This document shows, in pieces, positions 43,528 through 52,394 of a stretch of 54,660 nucleotides of DNA. Position numbers and translations under genes: made by a program. The notes beneath the pieces are model-generated. The model searched no databases. It had not been told where the DNA came from and worked only from the letters and a program-made list of their open reading frames with translations. Source of the DNA: Rhodococcus sp. (in: high G+C Gram-positive bacteria) (GTDB lineage Bacteria; Actinomycetota; Actinomycetes; Mycobacteriales; Mycobacteriaceae); contig NZ_JAHFVG010000039.1 in assembly GCF_023264675.1 (NCBI RefSeq), positions 1 to 54,660 on the forward strand. Direction: 5' to 3'. Position 1 is the first letter of the stretch. Each line of letters starts with the position of its first letter.

Positions 43528-43950
43528 ATGTCAGACAATCTTCGTGAAGTTTCACGCGATGCAATCGTGTTGGTCACCGGGGTCGTCCTGGTGGCGTCCA
43601 CGATTTGGCTGCCGGTAGGTGGAGACACCGGAGTGTCCGGAGCCATCCTCGTCCTCGGAATGATCTCCGCCGGAACTGCACTGTGGGCCATGTCGAGCGC
43701 GTCGAGGTCGAGCCACTGGGCGCACGTCGTGCTCGGGCTGATGCTCGCACTCTCGCCCGTGGTTCTTGCCTTCCCCGCCGGACTGATGACCGCCGACATG
43801 TTCGCGCTCGTCGGTGGAGTGATCATCGCGGCGATCGGCGTCCTCGGAGTCGTCGCCAGCGGACGCAAGACGGCAGGCGCCAGCACCCTCGTGGCGTCGT
43901 CGGCGTCGTCGGCGTCCCCGGCGTCGGTTCGGGTCGCCGCGCAGCGGTAA
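43528..43950 (+). CDS. SPW-repeat membrane protein
   Basis: A 140-residue protein with four predicted helices resembling the SPW-repeat family (two repeats; SRSSHWAHVVLGLML is the second). Helices lie at about 13-30, 36-56, 66-84 and 90-112. The Ser/Ala-rich C-terminus (VASSASSASPASVRV) is probably cytosolic or periplasmic linker. GAGGGAGA precedes ATG 43528. Role unknown. Confidence 0.82.
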   Translation: MSDNLREVSRDAIVLVTGVVLVASTIWLPVGGDTGVSGAILVLGMISAGTALWAMSSASRSSHWAHVVLGLMLALSPVVLAFPAGLMTADMFALVGGVIIAAIGVLGVVASGRKTAGASTLVASSASSASPASVRVAAQR

Positions 43951-43960
43951 GTCTTTTCCG

Positions 43961-44006
43961 GAACGCGCACGCTCGCACACAGCTCTGTGTGCGAGCGTGC
44001 GCGTTC
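43961..44006. repeat. Perfect 22-bp-arm hairpin after SPW gene
   Basis: Arms 43961-43982 and 43985-44006 are exact reverse complements with a two-base spacer; the arm begins GAACGCGCACG and ends CACACAG. No T run follows (GTGTGTGTGG instead), so it may act as an RNA barrier or be a REP-type element rather than a standard terminator. Confidence 0.85.
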
Positions 44007-44039
44007 GTGTGTGTGGAGCACTTGTTCGGGCGGCCGGAC

Positions 44040-44294
44040 TTGGTTCTACGCGAACGCACGTGCTTTTGCGTGGCGGGGGTCGGCCGGCCTTGGTTCTACG
44101 CGAACGCACGTGCTTTTGCGTGGCGGGGGTCGGCTCGGCCCTGGTTCGACGCGAACGCACGTGCTTTTGCGTGGCGGGGGGCGGCTCGGGCTTGGCACGA
44201 CGCAAACGCACGTGCTTTTGCGAGGAGGAGGGCTGTTGGCGAGCGGCTGAGTCCTCGTTCTACGCGAACGCACGTGCTTTTGCGCGGCGGGGAT
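44040..44294. repeat. Five-copy ~50-bp tandem repeat (VNTR-like)
   Basis: The core ACGCGAACGCACGTGC plus TTTTGCG recurs at about 44048, 44098, 44149, 44200 and 44262, giving periods of 50, 51, 51 and 62 bases; linkers are GC-rich (GTGGCGGGGG, CGGC). The core holds the palindrome GCACGTGC and CGC/GCG flanks. Copies 1-3 are nearly identical; 4 and 5 have diverged. Open frames here in several directions are artefacts of the repeat. Confidence 0.9.
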
Positions 44295-44664
44295 GCTCTG
44301 GAGCCGACGTGATTGCGCTCACACTTACCTGTTCATCTGGCTCGATTCAGACAAGAAACAAACCATATGGTCGGTGCAGGTTATCGGGCGTGGTGCGATT
44401 GAGTTAATTGCGTTCATGAACTGCGGTTTCGTCCTACCGGCGAGTAACCAACCCTGTCCGATGGGCGAGGTTTGCGCAACGCCAATCTTCGCAACATTAG
44501 CAACCGCATGCGAAAACATAGCCGAGATTGGCACTAGCAACAGGTAGACGGGCCTTTTTGGGTGTGCCATTGTTTTGAGGAACACCCGCAGGGCCTGGCA
44601 ACGGTGTGAAGAATTACGCACGAGCCGGCCGAACAGAATCAGAAAAAAGAGACTGGAGCTGACG
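44295..44664 (+). promoter_or_regulatory. Leader and promoter region of aceA
   Basis: About 370 bases without a gene. It is AT-richer than its surroundings and contains the palindrome TTGCGCAA (44472-44479), the inverted pair TTCGCA/TGCGAA (44489-44515) and the pentamer GCAAC at 44476, 44491, 44500 and 44537. These are candidate sites for RamB or another carbon-source regulator of isocitrate lyase. The ribosome binding site GGAG is at about 44655. Confidence 0.5.
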
Positions 44665-45954
44665 ATGTCGACCACCGGCACCCCGAAGACCACCGAAGAG
44701 ATCCAGCAGGATTGGGACACCAACCCCCGCTGGAACGGCGTGACACGTAACTTCACCGCCGAGCAGGTTTCCCAGCTGCAGGGCACCGTCGTCGAAGAGG
44801 CAACTCTCGCTCGTCGTGGCTCGGAGATCCTCTGGGATCTCGTCAACAACGAGGACTACATCAACTCGCTGGGTGCCCTCACCGGTAACCAGGCCGTTCA
44901 GCAGGTCCGCGCAGGCCTCAAGGCCATCTACCTGTCCGGTTGGCAGGTCGCCGGTGATGCCAACCTCTCCGGCCACACCTACCCCGACCAGAGCCTCTAC
45001 CCGGCTAACTCGGTGCCGTCCGTCGTTCGCCGCATCAACAACGCTCTGCTGCGCGCCGACGAGATCGCCAAGGTCGAGGGTGACTCGTCCGTCAGCAACT
45101 GGCTCGCACCCGTCGTCGCCGACGCCGAAGCAGGTTTCGGTGGCGCGCTGAACGCGTACGAGCTGCAGAAGGCCATGATCGCTGCCGGCGCCGCAGGCGT
45201 TCACTGGGAGGATCAGCTCGCTTCGGAGAAGAAGTGCGGCCACCTCGGCGGCAAGGTTCTGATCCCGACCCAGCAGCACATCCGCACCCTGACCTCGGCA
45301 CGCCTCGCGTCCGACGTCGCCGACGTCCCCTCGGTCATCATCGCTCGCACCGACGCCGAGGCCGCAACCCTCATCACGTCCGATGTCGACGAGCGTGACC
45401 AGGAGTTCCTCGACGGAACCCGCACCGCCGAAGGCTTCTTCGGCGTGAAGAACGGCATCGAGCCGTGCATCGCCCGCGCGAAGGCATACGCACCGTACGC
45501 CGACCTCATCTGGATGGAGACCGGCGTTCCGGATCTCGAGGTTGCCAAGAAGTTCTCCGAGTCCGTTCGCAGCGAGTTCCCGGATCAGCTTCTCGCCTAC
45601 AACTGCTCGCCTTCGTTCAACTGGAAGGCACACCTGGACGACGCGACCATCGCGAAGTTCCAGAAGGAGCTCGGCGCGATGGGCTTCAAGTTCCAGTTCA
45701 TCACGCTCGCAGGCTTCCACTCGCTCAACTACGGCATGTTCGACCTGGCACACGGCTACGCCCGCGAAGGCATGACCGCGTTCGTCGACCTGCAGGAGCG
45801 CGAGTTCAAGGCTGCAGAAGAGCGTGGCTTCACCGCCATCAAGCACCAGCGTGAGGTCGGCGCAGGCTACTTCGACCGCATCGCCACCACGGTCGATCCC
45901 AACACCTCGACGGCAGCTCTCAAGGGCTCGACCGAAGAGGGCCAGTTCCACTGA
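44665..45954 (+). CDS. aceA: Isocitrate lyase
   Basis: A 429-residue isocitrate lyase that splits isocitrate to glyoxylate and succinate for growth on acetate or fatty acids. The catalytic signature [15 protein letters not shown] includes Cys191, the same number as in M. tuberculosis ICL1. [14 protein letters not shown] and [12 protein letters not shown] are other conserved blocks. ATG 44665 follows GGAG. It lies between ramB and fadB2, as in mycobacteria, and is probably RamB-controlled. Confidence 0.97.
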   Translation: MSTTGTPKTTEEIQQDWDTNPRWNGVTRNFTAEQVSQLQGTVVEEATLARRGSEILWDLVNNEDYINSLGALTGNQAVQQVRAGLKAIYLSGWQVAGDANLSGHTYPDQSLYPANSVPSVVRRINNALLRADEIAKVEGDSSVSNWLAPVVADAEAGFGGALNAYELQKAMIAAGAAGVHWEDQLASEKKCGHLGGKVLIPTQQHIRTLTSARLASDVADVPSVIIARTDAEAATLITSDVDERDQEFLDGTRTAEGFFGVKNGIEPCIARAKAYAPYADLIWMETGVPDLEVAKKFSESVRSEFPDQLLAYNCSPSFNWKAHLDDATIAKFQKELGAMGFKFQFITLAGFHSLNYGMFDLAHGYAREGMTAFVDLQEREFKAAEERGFTAIKHQREVGAGYFDRIATTVDPNTSTAALKGSTEEGQFH

Positions 45955-45987
45955 TCCGCACTGCCTAACGAGTACCAGGGAGCTGTC

Positions 45988-46872
45988 GTGACCAGCGAGA
46001 AGATTCAACGTGTAGGCATAATCGGCGCCGGACAGATGGGCGCCGGCATCGCAGAGGTTTGCGCACGTGCCCACGTCGATGTGCTGGTCTACGAACCGAC
46101 TCGTGAGCTGACGGCCGCAGGACGCGCACGCATCCTGCGGTCGTTGGACCGCGGTGTCAGCAGCGGAAAGATCACCGAACGCGAGCGTGAGCAGGCAGCG
46201 TGGCGGCTGCGGTTCACCTCCGACCTCGGTGACTTCGCGGACCGTCAGCTGGTCGTCGAAGCGGTACTCGAAGACGAGAAGGTCAAGGCCGACATCTTCG
46301 CCGAGCTCGACTCGGTGGTGACGGACCCGAACGCCGTCCTCGCCTCGAACACGTCGTCGATCCCGATCATGAAGCTGGGTATCGCGACCGCAGCACCCGA
46401 CCGCGTCGTCGGAATGCACTTCTTCAATCCGGTGCCGGTGCTCCCGCTCGTGGAGCTGGTCACCACCCTCAAGACCAGCCAGGCCGTCGCCGAGCGAGCC
46501 GAGAAGTTCGCCGGCGAGACGCTCGGCAAACAGGTCGTCCGTTCGGCTGACCGATCCGGCTTCGTGGTCAACGCTCTGTTGGTGCCGTACCTGCTCTCGG
46601 CCATTCGCATGGTGGAGTCCGGGTTCGCGACCAAAGAAGATGTCGACAAGGCGACGGTGCTCGGTCTCGCGCATCCGATGGGACCGTTGGCTCTGGCCGA
46701 CCTCGTCGGGCTCGACACCGTGAAATCCATCGCGGATTCGATGTATTCGGAATTCAAGGAACCGTTGTTCTCGGCTCCGCCGCTCCTGCTGCGCATGGTC
46801 GAGGCCGGTCTGGTGGGAAAGAAAACCGGATCGGGTTTCTACCAATACGAAAACGGTCGCGTCGCACGGTAG
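45988..46872 (+). CDS. fadB2: 3-hydroxybutyryl-CoA dehydrogenase
   Basis: A 294-residue NAD(P)-dependent 3-hydroxyacyl-CoA dehydrogenase. NAD motif GIIGAGQMGAGIAEV; catalytic His in VVGMHFFNPVPVLPLVELV with the downstream Glu; RSGFVVNALLVPYL lies at the dimer helix. Same place as M. tuberculosis Rv0468 next to icl1. GTG 45988 is preceded by CAGGGAG. It probably shares the aceA transcript. Confidence 0.93.
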   Translation: MTSEKIQRVGIIGAGQMGAGIAEVCARAHVDVLVYEPTRELTAAGRARILRSLDRGVSSGKITEREREQAAWRLRFTSDLGDFADRQLVVEAVLEDEKVKADIFAELDSVVTDPNAVLASNTSSIPIMKLGIATAAPDRVVGMHFFNPVPVLPLVELVTTLKTSQAVAERAEKFAGETLGKQVVRSADRSGFVVNALLVPYLLSAIRMVESGFATKEDVDKATVLGLAHPMGPLALADLVGLDTVKSIADSMYSEFKEPLFSAPPLLLRMVEAGLVGKKTGSGFYQYENGRVAR

Positions 46873-46918
46873 GCGCTCGGATCGTGCGAGCGGAGCCGAC
46901 CTCCGGAAAGGATCCGAT

Positions 46919-49225
46919 ATGGCCGGCGTGACAGGCGATTTCGGTTCCAGCATCCTCGGTTATCCAAGGATCGGGCCGCGGCGCGAACTCAAGCGAGCGT
47001 TGGAAGCGTACTGGCACGGTCAGACGACATCGGCCGGGTCGAGTCGAGTATCTCTCGAAGCCGTCGCTCGGTCGCTCCAGGAAGACACGTGGAGCGAACT
47101 GCACGCAACCGGGTTGACGCAGGTCCCTGGAAACACATTCTCGTTCTACGATCACGTACTCGACGACGCCCTGTTGTTCGGTGCAGTCCCGACTCGGTTC
47201 AGATCTCTTCAGGATCAGCAGCACCCACTGGACTTCTACTTCACCCTGGCTCGCGGCAGCGCCGACCTACCGCCGTTGGAGCTGGTGCGGTACTTCGATT
47301 CCAATTACCACTACCGCCAGCCCGAGATCGACGAGTCGACGGTCTTCTCCCTGCACGCAGAAACACTCGTCGACGAGTTCGATCGGGCGATGGCCCGCGG
47401 TATCGAGCTACGACCCGTCGTGCTCGGACCGGTGTCGCTGTTGTTGATGTCCAAGGCGGCACCCGCTGCAGCAGAGGGCTTTTCGCCGCTCGATCGACTC
47501 GACGACCTGCTGCCGCAGTACGGCGCACTGTTCGAGGTTCTCGCCAAGCGCGGGGCGACGTGCATCCAGCTCGACGAGCCTGCATTCACCGGTGAGCGAA
47601 CCGATGCCGAACTGGCCGCATTGAACGTCGCGTACACGACACTGTCGACGACGGCGCTACGCCCACGCCTGCTGGTGACCGGTCAGTACGGTTCGCTCGG
47701 TCCGGCACTTCCGATCCTGGCCGCCACCAAGATCGAGGCCATCGGCCTCGATCTCGTCGCCGGACGGATGAAGCCCGAGGAGCTCGCCGAGATTCCGGGA
47801 ATGAAGCGCAAACGTCTCTACGCCGGGGTCATCAACGGGCGCAACGTCTGGCGGGCCGACCGCCACGTCGTGCTCGACTACCTTGAACGGCTCAGGCATG
47901 TGTGTCCGGACCTCGTCGTCTCGACGTCGTCGACGCTCCTGCACGTCCCGTACGACGTGCTGTCCGAGTACGCCGTCGAGGGTAACGTCGCGGACCGGCT
48001 CGCCTTCGCCAAGCAGAAGGTGGCGGAAGTCGTGGCGCTGGCGAAGGCGCTCACCGACGGGCCGTCGGACAAGTGGCGACAGCGTCCGACGGAAGTGCAC
48101 TTCAAGCAGAAGCACGCAGTCCGACATCGTACGTACAACATCACCGACGACATGCGGGTTCGGGCACCGTATGCCGAGCGCAAGGTGGCGCAGCGGGCCA
48201 GATTGGACCTGCCGCTCGTGCCGTCGACAACGCTGGGGTCGTTCCCCCAATCGACCGCGATGAGGCAAGCGAGATACGAACTGGGGGAGGGCCGGATCTC
48301 CGAGGAGGACTATCGGGGCCAGGTCGAGAGCGAAATCGAGGAGGTCGTTCGACTCCAGGAAGACATCGGTCTCGACGTGCTCGTCAACGGTGAGATCGAG
48401 CGCAACGACATGGTTCAGTTCTTTGCCGAGGCTCTCGACGGGTTCGCCGTCACCACCAACGGCTGGGTGCAAGCCTACGGATCTCGCTGCGTCCGGCCGC
48501 CGATCCTGTACGGCGACGTGGCGCGGCCGAAGCCGATGAGCGTGGAATGGACGGCGTTCGCGCAGACGCTGACGGACAAGCCGGTCAAGGCAATTCTCAC
48601 CGGACCCGTTACGATGCTGGCGCGTTCCTTCGTCCGCCAGGACCAGCCGCTCTTCGAGACAGCAGATCAGGTAGCGCTTGTCGTTCGTGACGAAATCGCC
48701 GACCTCGAAAAGGCAGGCATCGCCATCGTCCAGGTCGACGAGCCTGCGCTGCGCGAGTTGCTTCCGCTACGGGAGAAAGGGCGCGACGAGTATCTGCGAT
48801 GGTCGGTCGCCGCCTTCCGGTTGGCGACCGGCGGTGCCGCACCGGAGACTCAGATTCACACGCACCTCGCCTATTCGACCCGAGCGGCAGTGATCGACGC
48901 CATCGAACAGCTCGACTGCGACGTGACGGCAATCGTCGCGACGAGATCCATCGCATGGGTGCTCGACGCCCTGGCCGAGAACGTGCTGAGTCACGGCGTC
49001 GGACCGGGGATCTACGAGAGCCGTTCGGCGCGAATCCCCGACATCGACGAACTCGACGAACTCCTCACTCTGGCGTCGAAGACCATCGACATCGAACGGT
49101 TGTGGGCCAACCCGGACGGTGGATTGAAAACGCGTCGATACTGGCAAGTCGAACCATCACTGCGTAACTTGGTGGCAGCGGCGCGACGGGTGCGCCGACG
49201 CGCAGAACAGGGGATTTTCAAGTGA
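46919..49225 (+). CDS. MetE-like protein lacking the catalytic zinc site
   Basis: A 768-residue protein that aligns end to end with cobalamin-independent methionine synthase: two TIM-barrel halves, YPRIGPRRELKRALE at the N-terminus, NGRNVWRAD, and VNGEIERNDMVQFF. Alignment with E. coli MetE (constant offset of eight) shows His641 kept as His649, but Cys643 is Ala651, Glu665 is Val673 and Cys726 is Gly734. A conserved Trp is Arg569 (TMLARSF). It therefore cannot activate homocysteine in the usual way. No B12 riboswitch precedes it. GGAAAGGA sets ATG 46919. It is translationally coupled to a small membrane protein. Real function unknown. Confidence 0.88.
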   Translation: MAGVTGDFGSSILGYPRIGPRRELKRALEAYWHGQTTSAGSSRVSLEAVARSLQEDTWSELHATGLTQVPGNTFSFYDHVLDDALLFGAVPTRFRSLQDQQHPLDFYFTLARGSADLPPLELVRYFDSNYHYRQPEIDESTVFSLHAETLVDEFDRAMARGIELRPVVLGPVSLLLMSKAAPAAAEGFSPLDRLDDLLPQYGALFEVLAKRGATCIQLDEPAFTGERTDAELAALNVAYTTLSTTALRPRLLVTGQYGSLGPALPILAATKIEAIGLDLVAGRMKPEELAEIPGMKRKRLYAGVINGRNVWRADRHVVLDYLERLRHVCPDLVVSTSSTLLHVPYDVLSEYAVEGNVADRLAFAKQKVAEVVALAKALTDGPSDKWRQRPTEVHFKQKHAVRHRTYNITDDMRVRAPYAERKVAQRARLDLPLVPSTTLGSFPQSTAMRQARYELGEGRISEEDYRGQVESEIEEVVRLQEDIGLDVLVNGEIERNDMVQFFAEALDGFAVTTNGWVQAYGSRCVRPPILYGDVARPKPMSVEWTAFAQTLTDKPVKAILTGPVTMLARSFVRQDQPLFETADQVALVVRDEIADLEKAGIAIVQVDEPALRELLPLREKGRDEYLRWSVAAFRLATGGAAPETQIHTHLAYSTRAAVIDAIEQLDCDVTAIVATRSIAWVLDALAENVLSHGVGPGIYESRSARIPDIDELDELLTLASKTIDIERLWANPDGGLKTRRYWQVEPSLRNLVAAARRVRRRAEQGIFK

Positions 49226-49497
49226 GCAAGGCGAAGAAGTCGGGTGGGTTTCTCCCCAAGGCGTTCGGGATCGGATTGGCGGCCACCGGGGCGGCGCACT
49301 TCGTAGTCCCCGAAGCGTTCATCGGCATCACCAAGCACCCGTTTCCCAAGGACACCTCGGACTGGATCAACCGCAACGGCGCCACCGAACTCACCGTCGG
49401 GCTGGCCATCGCATACCCGAAAACGCGCAAGATCGGACTGGTCGGGCTCGGCGCATACGTCGGCTGGCTGGGCTACAACATCGCACGCAACAGCTGA
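49222..49497 (+). CDS. Small membrane protein coupled to MetE-like gene
   Basis: A 91-residue protein, start GTG 49222 overlapping the preceding TGA by four bases. Two hydrophobic stretches (PKAFGIGLAATGAAHFVV near 12-30 and IGLVGLGAYVGWLGYNI near 69-85), with a conserved-looking PEAFIGITKHPFPKDT and DWINRNGATELTVGLAIAYP between. It resembles small DoxX-like or DUF proteins of actinobacteria but is not assigned. Coupling suggests it acts with the MetE-like protein. Confidence 0.78.
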   Translation: MSKAKKSGGFLPKAFGIGLAATGAAHFVVPEAFIGITKHPFPKDTSDWINRNGATELTVGLAIAYPKTRKIGLVGLGAYVGWLGYNIARNS

Positions 49498-49514
49498 CCC
49501 ACGCTGTTGGGAAT

Positions 49515-49556
49515 CACTCTCCCGAGTTGGGAATGCCCTGCTCGGGGGAGTGTCCG
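49515..49556 (+). terminator. Hairpin after MetE-like/membrane-protein operon
   Basis: CACTCTCCCGAG (49515-49526) and CTCGGGGGAGTG (49541-49552) pair with one wobble. GTTGGGAAT also occurs twice nearby. No strong T run follows, so termination is likely but not certain. Confidence 0.6.
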
Positions 49557-49594
49557 TGTTGCGGAGTTACTGATGCGTAGGTAGCAATGTAGTT

Positions 49595-50635
49595 ATGACT
49601 TCAGCTACCGCATATACAGCGACGTCCGCCGACGCACCTCTCGAGAAGGTCACCATCGAGCGGCGTGAACTCGGTCCGAAGGACGTCCTCATCGAGGTCA
49701 AGTTCGCCGGCATCTGTCACTCCGACATCCACACCGCGCGCAACGAGTGGGGCGGCACCAACTACCCCGTCGTCCCGGGCCACGAAATCGCCGGCATCGT
49801 CGCCGAGGTCGGTTCGGACGTCTCCAAGCACAAGGCCGGCGACCGCGTCGGCGTCGGCTGCTTCGTCGACTCCTGCGGCAAGTGCGACGCGTGCCTCGCC
49901 GGTGAAGAGCAGTACTGCACCCAGGGTGTGACGGCCACCTACAACTCCAAGCTGGCCGACGGCACCGTCACTCAGGGCGGTTACTCGACGCACATCGTCG
50001 TGACCGAGGGCTTCGTGCTCTCCATTCCGGAAGGCGTCGAACTCGACGTCGCAGCGCCGTTGCTGTGCGCAGGCATCACGCTGTACTCGCCCCTCAAGCA
50101 CTGGGGTGCAGGTCCAGGCAAGAAGGTCGCAATCATCGGCCTCGGCGGGCTCGGACACGTCGGCGTCAAGATCGCCCATGCGCTCGGCGCGGAGGTCACC
50201 GTGCTCAGCCAGACCCTGAGCAAGGAAGAGGACGGCAAGCGCCTGGGCGCAGATCACTACTACGCCACCTCCGACAAGGAGACCTTCAAGAAGCTCCGCG
50301 GAGAATTCGACCTGATCATCAACACCGTCTCCGCCGAGATCGACATGGACAAGCACATGTCGCTGCTCGCGATCAACGGATCCCTGGTGATCCTCGGATT
50401 GCCGTCCGAGCCGATCAAGGTCCGCGGCTTCACTCTTGCGGCCAACCGTCGCAGCCTCGCGGGATCGATGGTCGGCGGCATCGCGCAGACTCAGGAGATG
50501 CTCGACTTCTGCGCCGAGCATCACATCGGGGCCGAGATCGAGACAATCCCGGCCGACAAGATCAACGAAGCGTACGAGCGCGTTCTGAAGAGCGATGTTC
50601 GGTACCGCTTCGTGATCGACGCGAAGACTTTCTGA
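49595..50635 (+). CDS. adhC: Zinc alcohol dehydrogenase, AdhC/YahK type
   Basis: A 346-residue NADP-dependent alcohol/aldehyde dehydrogenase. Catalytic zinc ligands in [17 protein letters not shown] and [12 protein letters not shown]; structural zinc in [17 protein letters not shown]; Rossmann motif [17 protein letters not shown]. It resembles M. tuberculosis AdhC and E. coli YahK, broad aldehyde reductases. ATG 49595 is monocistronic. Confidence 0.93.
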   Translation: MTSATAYTATSADAPLEKVTIERRELGPKDVLIEVKFAGICHSDIHTARNEWGGTNYPVVPGHEIAGIVAEVGSDVSKHKAGDRVGVGCFVDSCGKCDACLAGEEQYCTQGVTATYNSKLADGTVTQGGYSTHIVVTEGFVLSIPEGVELDVAAPLLCAGITLYSPLKHWGAGPGKKVAIIGLGGLGHVGVKIAHALGAEVTVLSQTLSKEEDGKRLGADHYYATSDKETFKKLRGEFDLIINTVSAEIDMDKHMSLLAINGSLVILGLPSEPIKVRGFTLAANRRSLAGSMVGGIAQTQEMLDFCAEHHIGAEIETIPADKINEAYERVLKSDVRYRFVIDAKTF

Positions 50636-50724
50636 GCGAAATAGTGACCCCGTACCTCTCCGCGCGGGCGTAACGTCGAATTCAGGTCGGGACGATGTTT
50701 CTCCTACACGGAGAGGGATTCGAC

Positions 50725-50946
50725 ATGAAACTCAATACGTTCGCCGGATGGGCAGGTTACGGACTGTTCGTGCTCGCTATCGCGTCGCTCGGCATGTTCC
50801 TGGTGGCTGCTGGATACGGGTATGGAACGCTCGCTGTCATTGCAGGGTGTGTCTGCGTCGTCGCGATCGCGTCGGCGATGGGTCTGGTCGGTGGAGTGGT
50901 CAAACACGACCACAAGCTCCACCGCCAGACCCCACGGCTGCTCTAG
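50725..50946 (+). CDS. Small two-helix membrane protein
   Basis: A 73-residue protein with two predicted membrane helices (about 9-30 and 33-55) and a short basic C-terminus (KHDHKLHRQTPRLL). GAGAGGG precedes ATG 50725. It overlaps the convergent ppk2 gene by four bases. Family not recognised. Confidence 0.75.
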   Translation: MKLNTFAGWAGYGLFVLAIASLGMFLVAAGYGYGTLAVIAGCVCVVAIASAMGLVGGVVKHDHKLHRQTPRLL

Positions 50947-51812
50947 CTCTCCGCCAGCCGTTTCTTCTCCACCTCGACGTCGAAATCGGCTGGTGGCCAG
51001 TCGAGTTCGAGCTTTTCCAGGGCGTCGATCAGTAGCTCGGTGACGGCCAACCTGGCATACCACTTCTTGTCCGCGGGTATGACGTTCCACGGCGCGTACT
51101 CGGTGTTCGTGCGGTCCACGACGCGCTGATACGCCGTCCGGTACTGCGGCAGGAAGCCGCGTTCGGTGACGTCGCCCGGGTTGTATTTCCAGTGCTTGTC
51201 CGGGCGATCCAGACGCTCCTGAAGACGAGATCTCTGTTCCTCGGGTGAGACGAACAACGCGACCTTCACGATGAGAGTGCCTGCGTCCGACAATTCCTTC
51301 TCGAACGCGTTGATCTCGTCGAAGCGCGGCTCCCACACCTCGCGCGGAACAAGGTCGTGTACCGCGACGACCAGCACATCCTCGTAGTGTGACCTGTCGA
51401 AGACGCCGATGCGTCCCCCGCGTGGCAGCGCATTACGGATCCGCCACAGGTAATGGTGCTCGCGTTCCTCCTTGGTGGGGACGCCGAACGAGGCCAGGTC
51501 GACGCCTTGGGGGTCGACCATGCCGATGACATGGCGAACCATCCCGCCCTTTCCTGCAGTGTCCATTCCCTGCAGAACCAACAGGATCGACCGGAGATCG
51601 CCGGTCCGGCCGTTGGCGTACAGCTTCTCCTGCAATCCGGAGAGAACCTCGCCTCGCTCGGCCAGCAACGCCTGACCGTCGACCTTCTTGCCGTCGAACC
51701 CTGGAGTCCGGGCGAAATCGATGTCGTCGATGCGAGTGTCGTCGGTCGCCCGCAGAATCTCGGCAGCAGGCGTCGACCACAAGTTCTTGCTCTTCTTCGA
51801 ATGCTTGGCCAT
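50943..51812 (-). CDS. Second PPK2-family polyphosphate kinase
   Basis: A 289-residue PPK2 protein. Walker A QGMDTAGKGGMVRHV, Walker B GVFDRSHYEDVLVV, lid helix with EEQRSRLQERLDRPDKHWKY. It is distinct from the ppk2 at 12344: the Walker A carries MDTAGKGG and the protein resembles the class III/II AMP- or ADP-phosphorylating group. Starts MAKHSKKSKNLW. Its preferred nucleotide cannot be read from sequence. Confidence 0.9.
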   Translation of the reverse strand: MAKHSKKSKNLWSTPAAEILRATDDTRIDDIDFARTPGFDGKKVDGQALLAERGEVLSGLQEKLYANGRTGDLRSILLVLQGMDTAGKGGMVRHVIGMVDPQGVDLASFGVPTKEEREHHYLWRIRNALPRGGRIGVFDRSHYEDVLVVAVHDLVPREVWEPRFDEINAFEKELSDAGTLIVKVALFVSPEEQRSRLQERLDRPDKHWKYNPGDVTERGFLPQYRTAYQRVVDRTNTEYAPWNVIPADKKWYARLAVTELLIDALEKLELDWPPADFDVEVEKKRLAES

Positions 51813-51860
51813 GGCCCGAGACTAGCCTTCGGGGCGGCCGATGAAGCTAACCTCGAATGC

Positions 51861-52322
51861 ATGGCCCCCAAACTTGCAACAGCCGAATCCGTCGAACGCG
51901 ACCGCCTGCTCGACTTCGTCCGCACGCGCCACCACTCCACGCTCATCACGCACAAACGGGACGGTGGCCTCCAGGTTTCGCCGGTGACGTCGGGAGTCGA
52001 TTCCGAGGGGCGCATCGTCATCGCGTCGTACCCCGAACGCGCCAAGGTGGCGAACATCCGACGCAACTCGGCGGTGACAGTGTGCGTGCACTCCGACGAA
52101 TGGAACGACGCCTACGTCCAGATCGACGGCACCGCGGAGATCCTCGACGTGCCCGACGCCGTCGAACCGCTCGTCGAGTACTTCCGGAGCATCGCGGGCG
52201 AGCACTCGGATTGGGACGAGTACCGCGAGGCAATGCGCAAGCAGGGAAAATCGTTGATACGCATCACGATCGAGTCCTGGGGTCCGGTCGCCGAAGGTGG
52301 CTTCCCCCCGGGGAGAGTGTGA
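51861..52322 (+). CDS. PPOX-class F420-dependent oxidoreductase
   Basis: A 153-residue split-barrel flavin/deazaflavin-binding protein. RHHSTLITHKRDGGLQVSPV and VIASYPERAKVANIRRN are characteristic, with EWNDAYVQIDGTAEI later. Likely uses F420 or FMN to reduce a small substrate; not identified. ATG 51861 starts after a weak AGCTAAC spacer. Its last codons lie within the 44-bp tandem repeat. Confidence 0.85.
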   Translation: MAPKLATAESVERDRLLDFVRTRHHSTLITHKRDGGLQVSPVTSGVDSEGRIVIASYPERAKVANIRRNSAVTVCVHSDEWNDAYVQIDGTAEILDVPDAVEPLVEYFRSIAGEHSDWDEYREAMRKQGKSLIRITIESWGPVAEGGFPPGRV

Positions 52323-52390
52323 CGGCTCGCCAGGAAGAGTGTGACCGTCCCCCGGGGAGAGTGTGACGGCCCGCCAGGAAGAGTGTGACC
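52306..52390. repeat. Two-copy 44-bp tandem repeat
   Basis: Copies at 52306-52346 and 52350-52390 share CCCCGGGGAGAGTGTGACGG and CGCCAGGAAGAGTGTGACC. Each holds two GAGTGTGAC half-units, four in all. It covers the stop of the PPOX gene and the 3' end of the convergent lipase gene lies beyond. Confidence 0.85.
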
Positions 52391-52394
52391 GGCG

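Noticed and set aside
44040..44294. Possible CRISPR array
   Set aside because: Spacers are not unique: the linkers are as similar as the repeats, period drifts to 62 bases and no cas genes are near.
43987..44407. Several overlapping frames encoding repeated RERTCFCVAG-like units
   Set aside because: They exist in many frames and both strands only because of the 50-bp tandem DNA repeat; no ribosome binding site or conserved product.
46873..46918. Cobalamin riboswitch before the MetE-like gene
   Set aside because: Only 46 bases separate it from fadB2, too short for the riboswitch found before canonical metE.
44614..46953. A 779-codon open frame on the minus strand opposite aceA and fadB2
   Set aside because: It is a codon-bias shadow of two well-identified genes; its translation has no recognisable domain.
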